A stretch of DNA of 64,000 nt from Myoxocephalus aenaeus (taxonomy: Eukaryota; Chordata; Actinopteri; Perciformes; Cottidae). Within the stretch, counting starts at the first letter, position 1. Each line of letters starts with the position of its first letter. This document shows positions 47,621 through 63,640 of this stretch, piece after piece. The notes beneath the pieces are model-generated. The model was not told where the DNA came from and did not search any database. It saw only the letters and a list, made by a program, of their open reading frames with translations. A program made the position numbers and the translations under genes. The stretch lies in the NCBI GenBank assembly GCA_038501785.1, contig JBAMJR010000168.1:601501-665500 (forward strand), written 5' to 3'.

Positions 47621-48080
47621 CTTCGTGGCGGACAGGGGGGCGTAGGCGCTTCTTCCCCCGCGAGCGGCCTCCTCCAGACGGTTACACCGCCGCCCTGTTG
47701 CACCCGGACGGTGAACTTCTCATTCTAGTCTCTGGTACACAACAACAGCGTCGGCAGCCGGCTCCACATCTCGTCTGGTTCCCATTTTCTTGCTGCCTTT
47801 ATACCGGAACCTAAACATCACCCCGCCCCGTCCTGTCCGAGCCCCGCGGCTCTCCGGCACACAGGAACACGCGCTCCTCGAACAGCTCTCTCGCGGCTTC
47901 CTCCTTTCTTTCTCTGTTTGTCTACTCGACGCGAAGATGTCCGTCTCGGTGGACCGAAGCCTCGCCTAGTCCTCCGTTTTTATTGTCTCCCCGGTTGGCG
48001 ACAACGGAGAGCATCGTAGCTTGGCTGCCGTTTGCTCGCTGCTCAGATTTAGTTCAAGCTAGCTCGAGTAAAAGTCTGAC
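47621..48080 (-). promoter_or_regulatory. slc10a3: slc10a3 5' region, CpG-rich
   Basis: CpG-dense DNA immediately above the slc10a3 ATG, fading into AT-rich DNA after about 48090. It probably contains the promoter and a noncoding first exon. No TATA box or transcription start could be fixed. Confidence 0.45.
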
Positions 48081-48591
48081 TTCCGGTATAGAAATTCCAA
48101 AATAAATCACCTCATTTAACATACAACATGTATGTATATATTTCTGGTAATTTCACAACATTTCACTGGGAATTCACACCACCAAAGTCCCAGGTTACTA
48201 ACTAATTTACAAACGAACTCTATTTTGAACTTGTTTAATTATATTGTCAGAATCATAAGTGTTTATTTGAACATACGAGGAATTTGACTCGGTGAAAGGT
48301 ACACAACAACAACATAGACATAAAATAAAACCATACAAGATATAATAAAAATAATAAACATATACATATGGTTAATAATAAACATATAACAGTACTTTAT
48401 AACAAGTATATATTCACATGGTCAACATTCCTAATAAAAGTGCTGTGTTTATTAAAATGACCACTAATGAACTAGGAGTTGGTGGAATAAAGTACGGAGG
48501 GCGATAAGAGCGGAGTCGCAATTCTCCTAATTTTAGCAATTTGTATAAAATTTGTATTGAAGAGTTTGTACACATGGTTGAATGCACTTAT

Positions 48592-48640
48592 TGTAAGTCT
48601 CTTTGGATAAAAGCGTCAGCTAAATGAAATGTAATGTAAT
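48592..48640 (+). mobile_element. Fish retroposon tail (GTAAGTCTCTTTGGATAAAA)
   Basis: Matches the widespread teleost tail 'gtaagtcnctttggataaaagcgtc.gctaaatgaaatgtaatg'. Only the 3' end is recognisable. Confidence 0.65.
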
Positions 48641-49220
48641 CAACTGGTTTGTGCTACTTCATCATCAACTAACACGATAAGAGCCTTAAATCAATTCAAC
48701 ACAACTTGATCTGTGACTCAAACGGCACTGTTTGCAGCGGGTTTGTAATATGTTTTTGACTACACACTGGCGTCATTATCAATGTGTTCTTGCCTAATAT
48801 TGTTTCATCAAATTGTTGTCTACACATTTACTTCCAAAACCCCCACCACTTCCTGTCTCTCTCTGGGTAACCCTGACTACCTTGACGTAGGAGTTCTTTA
48901 TCCAATCGGAGCGTCAGCGCTCCCCGTCCCTCAGCCAATCAGCAGGGGCGGTCACATGGGCAGGGAACACCGTGGTGTGTGGGGCGGTGGGGGGAACAGG
49001 GATTACCCGTCACACACAGACACACGCACTTAATTTCATGACCAAAGTGAAATGGCGGAATCCTTAGAAATGATAAAACACAATGATTAAGTGACAGTTA
49101 AGCGGATAATAAAGCTTGTTAAGGGTCATGCACGACACTGAGCCTGATACTCACAAGCTACTCATTTGGTAAATGTTCCTTTAAAATAATATTCATGAAA
49201 AAAAAGAAGAAAAAAGGAAC

Positions 49221-49278
<58 letters not shown>
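49221..49278. repeat. (TA)n microsatellite
   Basis: About 28 TA units with one TAC interruption. Confidence 0.95.
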
Positions 49279-49280
<2 letters not shown>

Positions 49281-51804
49281 TCTGGGCCGCGAAGCGGTTT
49301 CCCATTATCTATCATATCACTGTGTGGGGAATTGGCAAATTGGCGCCCCCTGCAGCTGCAGGCGCCCCTGCTTGCTAAGAAGGTGCCGTCTACAGATCAT
49401 GTGTGAGAAGGGGGAAGGGGAGGGGGCGCGGGGGGAAAGTTCACCTCTGGGTCTCCCAAATGGAACGGACAAGGGGGGACGGGGGGATCCACTGTAGGCT
49501 ATAGAGCAATACTCTAATGCAATTAGTGGGCTTAAGTCAGTCACACCTCGACTTCCTTCCAAATAACGCACATTCATAACATTATAATTACAAGTGTGTT
49601 ATTCAAATGTTCTATTGAAGGATTTGTGCAATTGAGAAATTTAATTTTATAAGTTTATAATAAAAATAAAAAATTTAAAAAATTTAAAAAAATAAAAAAT
49701 CCCGGCGGGAGGGGGGGGGGGGGGTCTCGCCCGGGGCGTAATTACATGTAGAACCGCCACTGTATCTATCTATATATCACGTTAGGCTATAAACAGACTA
49801 CACCACGGTCACACAAGTGCGAGTATGTGAAGGTGTGCATGATGATGTTGTGTAGTCTCATTTTGACACTTACATTTTTTTAAGAGACAGACATATTTTT
49901 TATCGTTGAACAAAACGTTCATACCTCTTTATCTTGTGTTAACCACAGACCTTTTCAGACATCTAACCAAACACCTCGACTGTAAAACGAGGGAACTAGA
50001 AGTGCAAAAATGCTGACTCATCTCCAGGTTTTAGGAGTCATTCCTGCAGCACACTGTTAAATCATAGTATTTATGTAAAAATACTAATTACATTTGTCGC
50101 ACTCTTTTGCTCTTGTAATAAATTAGTTTTATTCATTTGTCTTCGAGTGTAATTTTTTTTCTTCTTTTTCTAAAAATGACTTATTTTGAAAAGATTCACA
50201 TGCCTATTTTTAAACTAGGGTTGGTAATCGTGAGAAACTGATAAGCGTTTAAATGTCATCCGACCTAAAAGCCCAGCCGTAGCGTTGCTGACTCGATTCC
50301 ACTAAAAGTAGCTAGCAGCACCAAAAGTCCCCAAAGCTAGAAGAAAATGATTATGACCGTGAACAACAAACATGGCTTTTGTTAGCGCCTACAGCTGTGA
50401 CGCTAGCATCTTGTTGAGCAATGAGTTTACTGTTTATTTTAATTGTATCAGAGCATTTGATTCATTGAATGCCATCAGGATGTAAAGAGGATTCCAACAA
50501 AAATATCAGATTTTCTTTTTTTTGAGAAGATTACCAACCCTTCCTTTAAATAAGAAAGGATCAGTATCAGTATCGTACAAAATTGTAACAAAGAGTTTCG
50601 GTACTGAATTAAAGTCCCTCGTTGGCACCGCTTCCAGCTCGTCTCTCACGTTCACATTCTGTCCTATTGTCTTACCAACATGACACTGTCCATGTCTGCT
50701 GGTCCCGATTGCCCTCTTACTCTCCATGTCAGTTTCAGCCGCCTGACCTTTGATCCCTGAGCAGTCTCCAGTTACAAAGTAGGCTGTTGCTTACTTGTCA
50801 TACACAAACAGCAGACACAACCTGGGAAACCAGACACGGTTATTAAAGGGGAACTCCATTCCGTCAGCATAACCCTGCAGAGGATCCTTTTTATAGCAGC
50901 TGGGCTCCTGCTGGGAGTCACTCACATATTTAAAAAGCCACTTTCATTTCATAACCTCCGGCTTTCTTCCCAGGAGGAGGGTCAGGAGGTCAGTGGGTCG
51001 GTATTTTGCCAGTGCAAACGCCACCTGGGCTTACCCAGGATATTAACTGTCACCGCGTTAACGTCAGTCCCGGGACGGCCTCGCTCGCCGTCTATTGTTG
51101 TGAGTTGTGTCATGAGTTGTGCGACCTCTTTCTGTCAACGCGGCTCAGTCGAGGCTTCCGGAAAAAAAAACAAGACGAGGCGGGGGAGTCCGCACAGTGG
51201 AAACACTCAGCGCACGCCAAGGCGACCTGCTGGGACGGTGGCTCCGGCCCCCTTCCCTGCTTTGACATTTCACGGAGCGACAGCCAGTTGTTAGAGAGGC
51301 TGCTTAGGCACGCACATCATGTGCTGCTCCCCTCCCAGCGCCGTCTAATTATTTACCCACCGGATGGTCATTTACTTCACGACAAGAGAGGGACAGAGAA
51401 AAAAAAAAAACTCAGTTACATTCCACCCCCGCCCATCTTGACACTTTCCCAAGGCACGGCCTCGGTGAGAAAGACAGGATTCTGTTCACAAAGAGAACAC
51501 AGCGGCCTGTATTTGGCTTTTGTGTGCGAAACACACTGCATCTGTGAGAATGTTTACGAGCCAAACACGGGGCGGTCGTTTTTAAATCGGCCTTGCGTGG
51601 CGTGGAAAATGGGTCGAGAGCAGCCGTGATGACTAATCTGAAAGAGCCCAGTCCGGAAATGCCAATTTAGAGCCGGTCCACACGAGGTTATCGATGGCCT
51701 GGCAACGTGTCAGCCAGGATTCTATCAATACTCAGGACGGGACGCCAAAGTCTCCCAGAGAACTTCCTGGAAGGGTGTCAGACTGGACAGAACTCATTTT
51801 AGAG

Positions 51805-52294
51805 CAGGGGTGTCAAACATACGGCCCGCGGGCCGGATCCGGCCCGCCAGGGGGTCCAGTCTGGCCCGCGGGATAATTAAAAAAAATTGAAGAAAAAAAA
51901 AAAACTGGAGAAAAAAAAATTGAAAAAAGAAAAAAAATTCCTCAGTCAGGATTCAAACCACTGATCCTCTGATCATAAGACGTGCATGGTAACCATTGAG
52001 CCACAGACACAATTGATCACAGCACTGACTTTACTAACCATATTGCCTAACTGCGAGGGAATCTGCATAGGAGAGCCCAGGCAGGTCTGAATTGTTGGTC
52101 TTTATGTTTCTAGTTTATTGAAGAAAGACCTTAAAATAGGGTTTATCATCCAAAAACCTTCACCAATGATTTAAACATAGAGAAATAATGTCATTATGTA
52201 TGCGTTATTACGCTGTGATTTTACTGGTCCGGCCCACTTGAGGTCAAAATGGGCAGCATGCGGCCCCTTAACTAAAATGAGTTTGACACCCCTG
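51805..52294. mobile_element. hAT element with perfect 8-bp duplication
   Basis: Ends CAGGGGTGTCAAACATACGG and, inverted, CAGGGGTGTCAAACTCATTT. TTTTAGAG flanks both sides (51797-51804, 52295-52302). Length 490 bp, no transposase. Inside, 51941-52010 on the - strand has a tRNA-like arrangement: an A-box-like TGGCTCAATGGT and a B-box-like GGTTTGAATCC. Confidence 0.9.
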
Positions 52295-52818
52295 TTTTAG
52301 AGGGTGTGAGACAAGCACATGAACACATTTGAACTGTTCAATAGACTTTCTGTCAGCGCTGCTCATGGATGGATTCAGAGCGTCTCACCTGGCCTTCAAC
52401 CACGAAATGCCACTCAAAGAGACAATAACCTATTAGGAAGAGAACCAACATTACCACAAATAAAAATAAAACAGCTACAAAGAGACACTAAACCACAGAA
52501 AATACGTAACAAAAACACACAACAACAAAGAGAAGAAAAAGAGGCTCAACAATGGTGGAGCCTTTTTCATGTCCGTGTTCAGATTATGAAACAATAAAGC
52601 CTTCTTCTCCTGCCACACATTGTTCTGATGAGGATATACAAAATAGTTAAATATACTTTAATCTACATTTTAATATTCTAAATGTCAGAGTTAATGTGGC
52701 AACTACGGCATTGCATTGATGCTGACCTGCCAACAATTACCACGCTTTATATAAACTGACTTTAAGACGTCCTAAAGCAAAAATGTGATTACATTGTGCA
52801 GCAGATAAGCTGTTGTTT

Positions 52819-52820
<2 letters not shown>

Positions 52821-52907
<87 letters not shown>
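52821..52907. repeat. (CA)n microsatellite
   Basis: About 43 CA units, below the presumed chmp1a 3' UTR. Confidence 0.95.
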
Positions 52908-52908
<1 letters not shown>

Positions 52909-53951
52909 AAATGAAAGACTGCGTCAGAGGGCGAGGTTTTATTTTTCCACAAGATAAATATAGAAAAAAAAGAGAAGAAAAAGTGCTGCAAAGTCTGCTG
53001 AACTGTTCAAATAAACCCTCCGTGTGTCGTCGGCCGAGGTCTCGGCCTTCGAACTGCATGCTGGGTCACGGACGTGAACATCTAACTCTCAGAGAGGGAA
53101 GCACCCAAACCAATAGGACACAGAGCTCTGATCTCAAAGAAACAACATGGTGGCTTACAAGGCAAAGTAGGAGGAGCTATCGATTCTCGTCAAAAGAAAA
53201 AATATATACATATATATCCAGAATGTACATCCCTGCTCTGTTTGGGACTGATATAGGTGGGGATGATTACGTCACGTCTGTTGAATTTGGGTGCGCTGCT
53301 GTTCTCTTTCTAAACTACTGTCCTTCAGGCACTGGCGGGGTGGACTTGGTTGAATAGCACCTAGGCAAGCACCTGCATCCAATATAAGGCGTTCAAAGCA
53401 ACAACAACGTCTGAATACAGTCATCAGAACAGCAAAATCCAATAAAAAGAAAGTAGAACACACCACTACTTTTAAAAACACCAAAGTGCTAAAGCTGATA
53501 TTTCGTTCCTGTTCAATGTCCCCTCTCCCCAACCGAGTCGAAAACAATAAAGCGCAGGTACATCTGTATGATCGCTAGAACTGCTTATTAAAACATTTTT
53601 CCCCCAACGTAAACTATACAGTTTGTAAAATGTGTTGTTGTTTGTTTTGTACAAAGCATAACGTGGTGTGATTTGAGAAGTGCTGAGTGTCGACCCCGCA
53701 GGAGGAGGAAGAAAAAAGGGAAGTGAAAGGTAAAATGAGATCCAACAGAACTCCAGGGGGAGATGGCAACAGGAACAGATGAAGCCTTCTCAGGTGCTAT
53801 TACTAGCCGGTGTGTGTGGGAGAGTATTTATAGAGCGGAAGGGGGGGGTGGTAATCGATAGGCTCATTAAGTCCTCCTGGTAGGAACAGTTCGATAGAAT
53901 CGCACTCAGCTCCTGTCGCCGTCTTTAAACTCGTCGGCTGCCGCGCGGCCG

Positions 53952-58698
<4,747 letters not shown>

Positions 58699-60956
58699 GG
58701 CGAGATGAATACGACTCCAGCTGATCACAGAGGAATACGTAACGGCTCCCCAACAGGCTCGCTTTGGGTTTGTTGTGATAAGGCGGTGGATCCGACTTCC
58801 TGGTTCTAGAGTAGCCACGTGATTTGAAATCCTCGCCCTCCTCCTCCTCCTCCTTCTTCTTCTTCTTCTTCTTTTCATTGGTGTTTTTCGGAGGTTGGCA
58901 AGCCACGAAATGGCGCATTACCTCCATCTAGTAGCGTGGGGAGTGGATCAGGAAAATAAAATACAATTAAATTAAATTAAATTAAATTAAACAATAAAAA
59001 AATCTAGATTATGTAAACAATTATATAAACTATATAATGTATGAATTTGTAGCCGACGCAGGTCTGTGCTTGGCTACTCTGCCAACTGCAGTTGGTTGTG
59101 AAATGGTGAGCTAACAATCAACAAAGATGATGATTGTTTTTTATGCAGTACAGATATAATGATCGGTACTGAACGTGTGTAATGAAGTCAGGATTTATTG
59201 TCACATTTATCATGCACAGTACAACGCATGGTGTAATTCTTAGATGCTCTATAGACAAATCTAACAAATGCATAAATAGACTAAAAATGAAAAATGTATC
59301 TAACAATATTATATAGTTAATAATTTAATATAAAAATAGACACAATAAACAAGAGAATGAAGATAAGATAATCTTCCCGCAGTGGAGAAATTGCAGGATT
59401 ACAGCAGCATTGCACACAAGAGACATATAGTAAACACATAGTAAATAAAGAAAATCAAGTAATATAAATAGACAGTAAAACAGTAATAAAAACAAAGAAG
59501 AAGAATACAGTAGCAATATCAAATTAAATATACAGACGGAATTTTTTTTAAAGTATATAAAAGTACTTAAATGTATTTATATTTATATTGTAAGTGAAGG
59601 AAAACAGACAGATCTGCACACCAAGTGGCTCCTGATAGATCTTTATTGCTAGTTAAAGTATTCAGGACCACGCTCCTAAATACCCATAATGCATCTACAA
59701 GTACACCTTTTGCAATGAATCACTCAAATTAACAGCAAGAAGATAAGTTGTATATTTTAAAGAGATGTACAGGTAGTAAATCAAGGCCACATGTATAATA
59801 TATCAAAAGTAATACAGACGATGATAAAGGAACATGTCAGTCAGAAATATACCCTCCATAAAAATTTACTCAATAAAAGGCCTCTGGTGAATATACACAG
59901 CCCTGATGCAAATACATAATAATAAAGGAAATGCATTAAAGGTGCAATGTTTTCAGATTATTAATATAGCAGCAAACCGCTAGTAGCTAAATAAAGACAC
60001 AGTGGAGGGATGTCAAGCGATGTCTGAGAATGAAGTGTGTGTTATCATGAGTATTTCATTTTAAATTTGTTTGGCATACATTTTTCTATTCTAGTCCAGA
60101 AGTAATCATGTGCCCCCCCTTCCTAATAGCAGCAATATACATACATATATATAGTTTTTTTTTCTTTTCCCCACAATAAAACTAGAGTTATCCCCATCTG
60201 CCCTCAGACTGCAGAGAAACACTGCACAGGATTACCCAGACGGAGCCGGTGACGGAGGACTGGGAGGGAGTGGCACCGTACGCAGTGGCCTCAGACGCAG
60301 TGCATGCAGGGCTCTTACATGCACACTGGAGAACGCGCTGTAGCGTAGACTGGACAAAATGTGAGCGCCGTGCATGTGGACATGCGAGGACTGTAAAAAC
60401 AGCTGACTGAAGCCCTGATGGGGGCTGGAGCAAGCCAGAAGGAATATCCAGGTATGGGCTGAGGCGACGACTCAGATGACCTCAGTGGGATCTGTGGTGC
60501 TGCTTTAGGGAATAGGCTCAGTTTGGACCCAGATTCTACATCCTATTCTGTTTGTGTTTATCTTAAAAGGGGCAGTGCACCCTCCAAAAAACAACAAAAA
60601 AGACTTATTGTTCCTCTTACTTGTAGTGCTTTTTATTTGGTTTTGGTGGGAGTTGTCTAACGTGTCCTCTGCGATGACCACTTGTCTTTATTGTTGCAGA
60701 ATGAATGCTAAACAGTTTCAGCAACAACTGTGCCAACATACTTTGCTCGGCCTGGGCTATAGTGTGAAAAAGAATATGTCCAGAGCGGTTGATTATATCA
60801 AAATGCTTCATTATTGCTGTTGTTGACAACAATACATGCTAACATGTTGTAGACACAGTCCTAACGCTCTTAAGAAATTAGAATAATCCAATTTAAAAGG
60901 TGCCGATGCTCTTCATACCGAACAGAAACACTGAGCGCACGCACGCACGCACACAT

Positions 60957-60990
<34 letters not shown>

Positions 60991-61048
60991 CTGGAAATCC
61001 TCCCTTGTCAGCAGGTTTACCTCCCCTGACCTGCAGACCTTGTCCCAG
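58699..61048. other. Intergenic upstream of chmp1a
   Basis: 58699-58930 is the chmp1a 5' UTR/promoter side, with a (TCC)n/(TTC)n pyrimidine tract near 58840-58873. 58930-60950 is AT-rich and contains no exon I can support. (CA)n at 60959-60989. Confidence 0.5.
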
Positions 61049-61088
61049 ACCAATGGCCCTCTTGTAGTGATACAAGAGGGCCATTGGT
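61049..61088. repeat. Perfect 18-bp hairpin, 4-nt loop
   Basis: ACCAATGGCCCTCTTGTA (61049-61066), loop GTGA, then its exact reverse complement (61071-61088). It lies 105 bp upstream of the spata33-like acceptor. Contains CCAAT on both strands. Confidence 0.97.
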
Positions 61089-61192
61089 GGAGGTCACGAG
61101 GTCATTCATGCTCCTGAAAACAAGAAGATGCTGTTCTGGTGGGGTCAATATGACAGTAGTATGTGTGTTGCTAGCTCTGATACCCCTCTCAG

Positions 61193-61401
61193 TTGCAGCG
61201 AGCCCTCCCCCGTCGCAGTCCAGCGTCGAGGCCGACTCAGCGGACCCCTCTCCGCGCCTACCGGCCATCATCGTCACGGCTCCGTCGCGAGAGGACCTCC
61301 ACGCCTCGCCGACCACCGTGACCATAGCGGACTCCGCCAAAGAGCGGCGGCCGTCCTCCGAGCCCTTCGTGGTGGGCAAGAACCCGGTGGACAAAGAGTG
61401 A
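61193..61401 (+). CDS. spata33: Candidate spata33 last exon (partial, other exons not found)
   Basis: GC-rich open frame with C/G third positions, ending in a stop at 61399-61401, preceded by a plausible acceptor (CCCCTCTCAG at 61192). The peptide includes RLPAIIVTAPSREDL. P-A-I-I-V-T fits the calcineurin-docking PxIxIT class, and mammalian SPATA33, a sperm protein that tethers calcineurin, has PQIIIT followed by a similar ASNETL. The position between chmp1a and cdk10, on the cdk10 strand, is where SPATA33 lies in mammals. Upstream exons, which should be lysine-rich, were not recognised. Alternative: an unspliced frame from ATG 61152 gives a signal-peptide-like start (MTVVCVLLALIPLSVAA), which would make a small secreted protein. 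I favour the spliced reading, by synteny. Confidence 0.45.
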
Positions 61402-61699
61402 CTCGGCATGTCAGACGGGAAAGATGGGAGCCAAGCGTTTCGTTCGGTAGGTCAGAGTATTATTCGTATTATTATGTACATTATGTGCAATGGCAAGAGT
61501 GACAGGAGTGCAGGCTTGATAATTCCACCATGCTTTCATGCCACAGTTACAGAACATGAAGAAGCACCACGTGAACTGCTGGTTAACACTTTGTCAGATG
61601 TTTTTAAATGATTGGTCTTGACAAACATTATCACTTCAATTTGCTGAAATGTTAATCGCTTGCGCTAATCACTAATGTTAATCGCTAATGCTTATTGCT

Positions 61700-61948
61700 A
61701 ATGTTTATCGCCAGCGTGCTGACCGCTGTTATGATTAGGGTCGTCCTTCAAGTCAGAGGATCGGCGGTTCGATCCCCGGCTCCGCTAGTCCATGTCCATG
61801 TGTCCTTGGGCAAGACACTTAACCGGCAATTGTTCCTGCAGGCTGTTCCTGAGGTGTGTGAATGTTAGTTACTCCTGATGGACAGGTGGCACCTTGCATG
61901 GTAGCTCCTCCCATCAGTGTATGAATGGGTGTATGAATGGGTGAATTA
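61700..61948 (+). mobile_element. tRNA-headed SINE, 5' part, interrupted by a transposon
   Basis: Contains a B-box-like GGTTCGATCCC (61766-61776) after TCAGAGGATCGGC, then the common fish body 'tgtccttgggcaagacactt aacc' and 'gtatgaatgggtg'. It stops at the TA where the Tc1/mariner element is inserted and resumes at 63172. The left boundary is approximate. Confidence 0.7.
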
Positions 61949-63169
61949 CACTCACCTAAGGGATTATTAGGAACACCATACTAATACTGTGTTTGACCCC
62001 CTTTCGCCTTCAGAACTGCCTTAATTCTACGTGGCATTGATTCAACAAGGTGCTGAAAGCATTCTTTAGAAATGTTGGCCCATATTGATAGGATAGCATC
62101 TTGCAGTTGATGGAGATTTGTGGGATGCACATCCAGGGCACGAAGCTCCCGTTCCACCACATCCCAAAGATGCTCTATTGGGTTGAGATCTGGTGACTGT
62201 GGGGGCCATTTTAGTACAGTGAACTCATTGTCATGTTCAAGAAACCAATTTGAAATGATTGGAGCTTTGTGACATGGTGCATTATCCTGCTGGAAGTAGC
62301 CATCAGAGGATGGGTACATGGTGGCCATAAAGGGATGGACATGGTCAGAAACAATGCTCAGGTAGGCCGTGGCATTTAAACGATGCCCAATTGGCACTAA
62401 GGGGCCTAAAGTGTGCCAAGAAAACATCCCCCACACCATTACACCACCACCACCAGCCTGCACAGTGGTAACAAGGCATGATGGATCCATATTCTCATTC
62501 TGTTTACGCCAAATTCTGACTCTACCATCTGAATGTCTCAACAGAAATCGAGACTCATCAGACCAGGCAACATTTTTCCAGTCTTCAACTGTCCAATTTT
62601 GGTGAGCTCTTGCAAATTGTAGCCTCTTTTTCCTATTTGTAGTGGAGATGAGTGGTACCCGGTGGGGTCTTCTGCTGTTGTAGCCCATCCGCCTCAAGGT
62701 TGTGCGTGTTGTGGCTTCACAAATGCTTTGCTGCATACCTCGGTTGTAACGAGTGGTTATTTCAGTCAAAGTTGCTCTTCTATCAGCTTGAATCAGTCGG
62801 CCCATTCTCCTCTGACCTCTAGCATCAACGAGGCATTTTCGCCCACAGGACTGCCGCATACTGGATGTTTTTCCCTTTTCACACCATTCTTTGTAAACCC
62901 TAGAAATGGTTGTGCGTGAAAATCCCAGTAACTGAGCAGATTGTGAAATACTCAGACCGGCCCGTCTGGCACCAACGACCATGCCACGCTCAAAATTGCT
63001 TAAATCACCTTTCTTTCCCATTCTGACATTCAGTTTGGAGTTCAGGAGATTGTCTTGACCAGGACCACACCCCTAAATGCATTGAAGCAACTGCCATGTG
63101 ATTGGTTGATTAGATAATTGCATTAATGAGAAATTGAACAGGTGTTCCTAATAATCCTTTAGGTGAGTG
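61949..63169 (-). mobile_element. Complete Tc1/mariner DD36E (Incomer-like) transposon, copy 2
   Basis: 1,221 bp between TA dinucleotides (61947-61948, 63170-63171), the same length as copy 1. The left terminal repeat has one change (CTAAGGG for CTAAAGG). It encodes an intact transposase and is nested in a SINE. Confidence 0.95.
61981..63021 (-). CDS. Tc1/mariner transposase, DD36E, intact (346 aa)
   Basis: Same frame and length as the copy at 38580-39620, with D155, D246 and E283 present and 36 residues between the last two. At the four differing positions it carries N9, R158, Y242 and V269. SDESRF and GYFQQDNAP are the forms usual in Tc1-like enzymes, so this copy looks closer to an active consensus. 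Confidence 0.93.
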   Translation of the reverse strand: MGKKGDLSNFERGMVVGARRAGLSISQSAQLLGFSRTTISRVYKEWCEKGKTSSMRQSCGRKCLVDARGQRRMGRLIQADRRATLTEITTRYNRGMQQSICEATTRTTLRRMGYNSRRPHRVPLISTTNRKKRLQFARAHQNWTVEDWKNVAWSDESRFLLRHSDGRVRIWRKQNENMDPSCLVTTVQAGGGGVMVWGMFSWHTLGPLVPIGHRLNATAYLSIVSDHVHPFMATMYPSSDGYFQQDNAPCHKAPIISNWFLEHDNEFTVLKWPPQSPDLNPIEHLWDVVERELRALDVHPTNLHQLQDAILSIWANISKECFQHLVESMPRRIKAVLKAKGGQTQY

Positions 63170-63171
63170 TA

Positions 63172-63232
63172 TGTCATGTAGTGTTAAAGAGCTTGGGGTG
63201 GTCGGAAGACTAGAAAAGAGAGATACAAGTAC
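63172..63232 (+). mobile_element. tRNA-headed SINE, 3' part
   Basis: Continues the SINE across the insertion: TGTAGTGTTAAAGAGC-like text, then GGGTGGTCGGAAGACTAGAA, which normally follows the 'gaatgggtgaat' body in fish copies. Confidence 0.65.
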
Positions 63233-63640
63233 AGTCCAACATTTTAACATTTTCCATTATTATGGTGAAAAAAAATTACGTTTCAGTATAAACTTTTAAG
63301 AAACCTTTGTGACTTTGAGTTTACATGCTGGGATATATGGACGCTTGCAAACGATTAGCATTAGCACACGCTATGTTTAAGCATTAGCAATTCACAGGCT
63401 AATTGAGGGTCAGGGCTCCTCTTCACTCCTCACCAGAAGCACAAATTAAATTGCAATAACCAGATATTTATATTTTTAAGCACGGATATATATATATTAT
63501 TACACAATATGTAGGGTTAAAATACTTCTCACTAAAATGTCAAGATTTGAACTTAATAATAATAATACATTTCATTTATATAGCGCTTTTTAAAATGCTC
63601 AAAGACGCTTATAACTTATAACAATACAACATACTTCACT
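63233..63640. other. Intergenic upstream of cdk10
   Basis: AT-rich, no gene. 63550-63620 carries an inverted LINE-type tail (AATAATAATACATTTCATTTATATAGCGC), the reverse complement of the 'gcgctatataaat' end seen elsewhere in the window. Confidence 0.6.

Larger units (their letters stand above)
48081..51804. other. Intergenic between slc10a3 and the hAT at 51.8 kb
   Basis: No gene recognised. It contains a retroposon tail (48592-48640), a (TA)n tract and, at 49280-49762, a patchwork ending CCGCCACTG (inverted CAGTGGCGG) with G-rich runs, probably a decayed transposon. A 207-codon open frame at 51006-51629 (+) has no recognisable domain, mixed composition and a lysine run from poly-A. I do not call it a gene. 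Confidence 0.5.

Noticed and set aside
51941..52010. tRNA gene
   Set aside because: A- and B-box-like motifs are present, but the arms do not pair convincingly and it lies inside a hAT element. Treated as a tRNA-derived module.
60190..60440. Possible spata33 exon (a TEDW...PY stretch in one + frame)
   Set aside because: Slight resemblance to the SPATA33 C-terminus, but it precedes the PxIxIT exon, which is the wrong order, and has no supporting splice sites.
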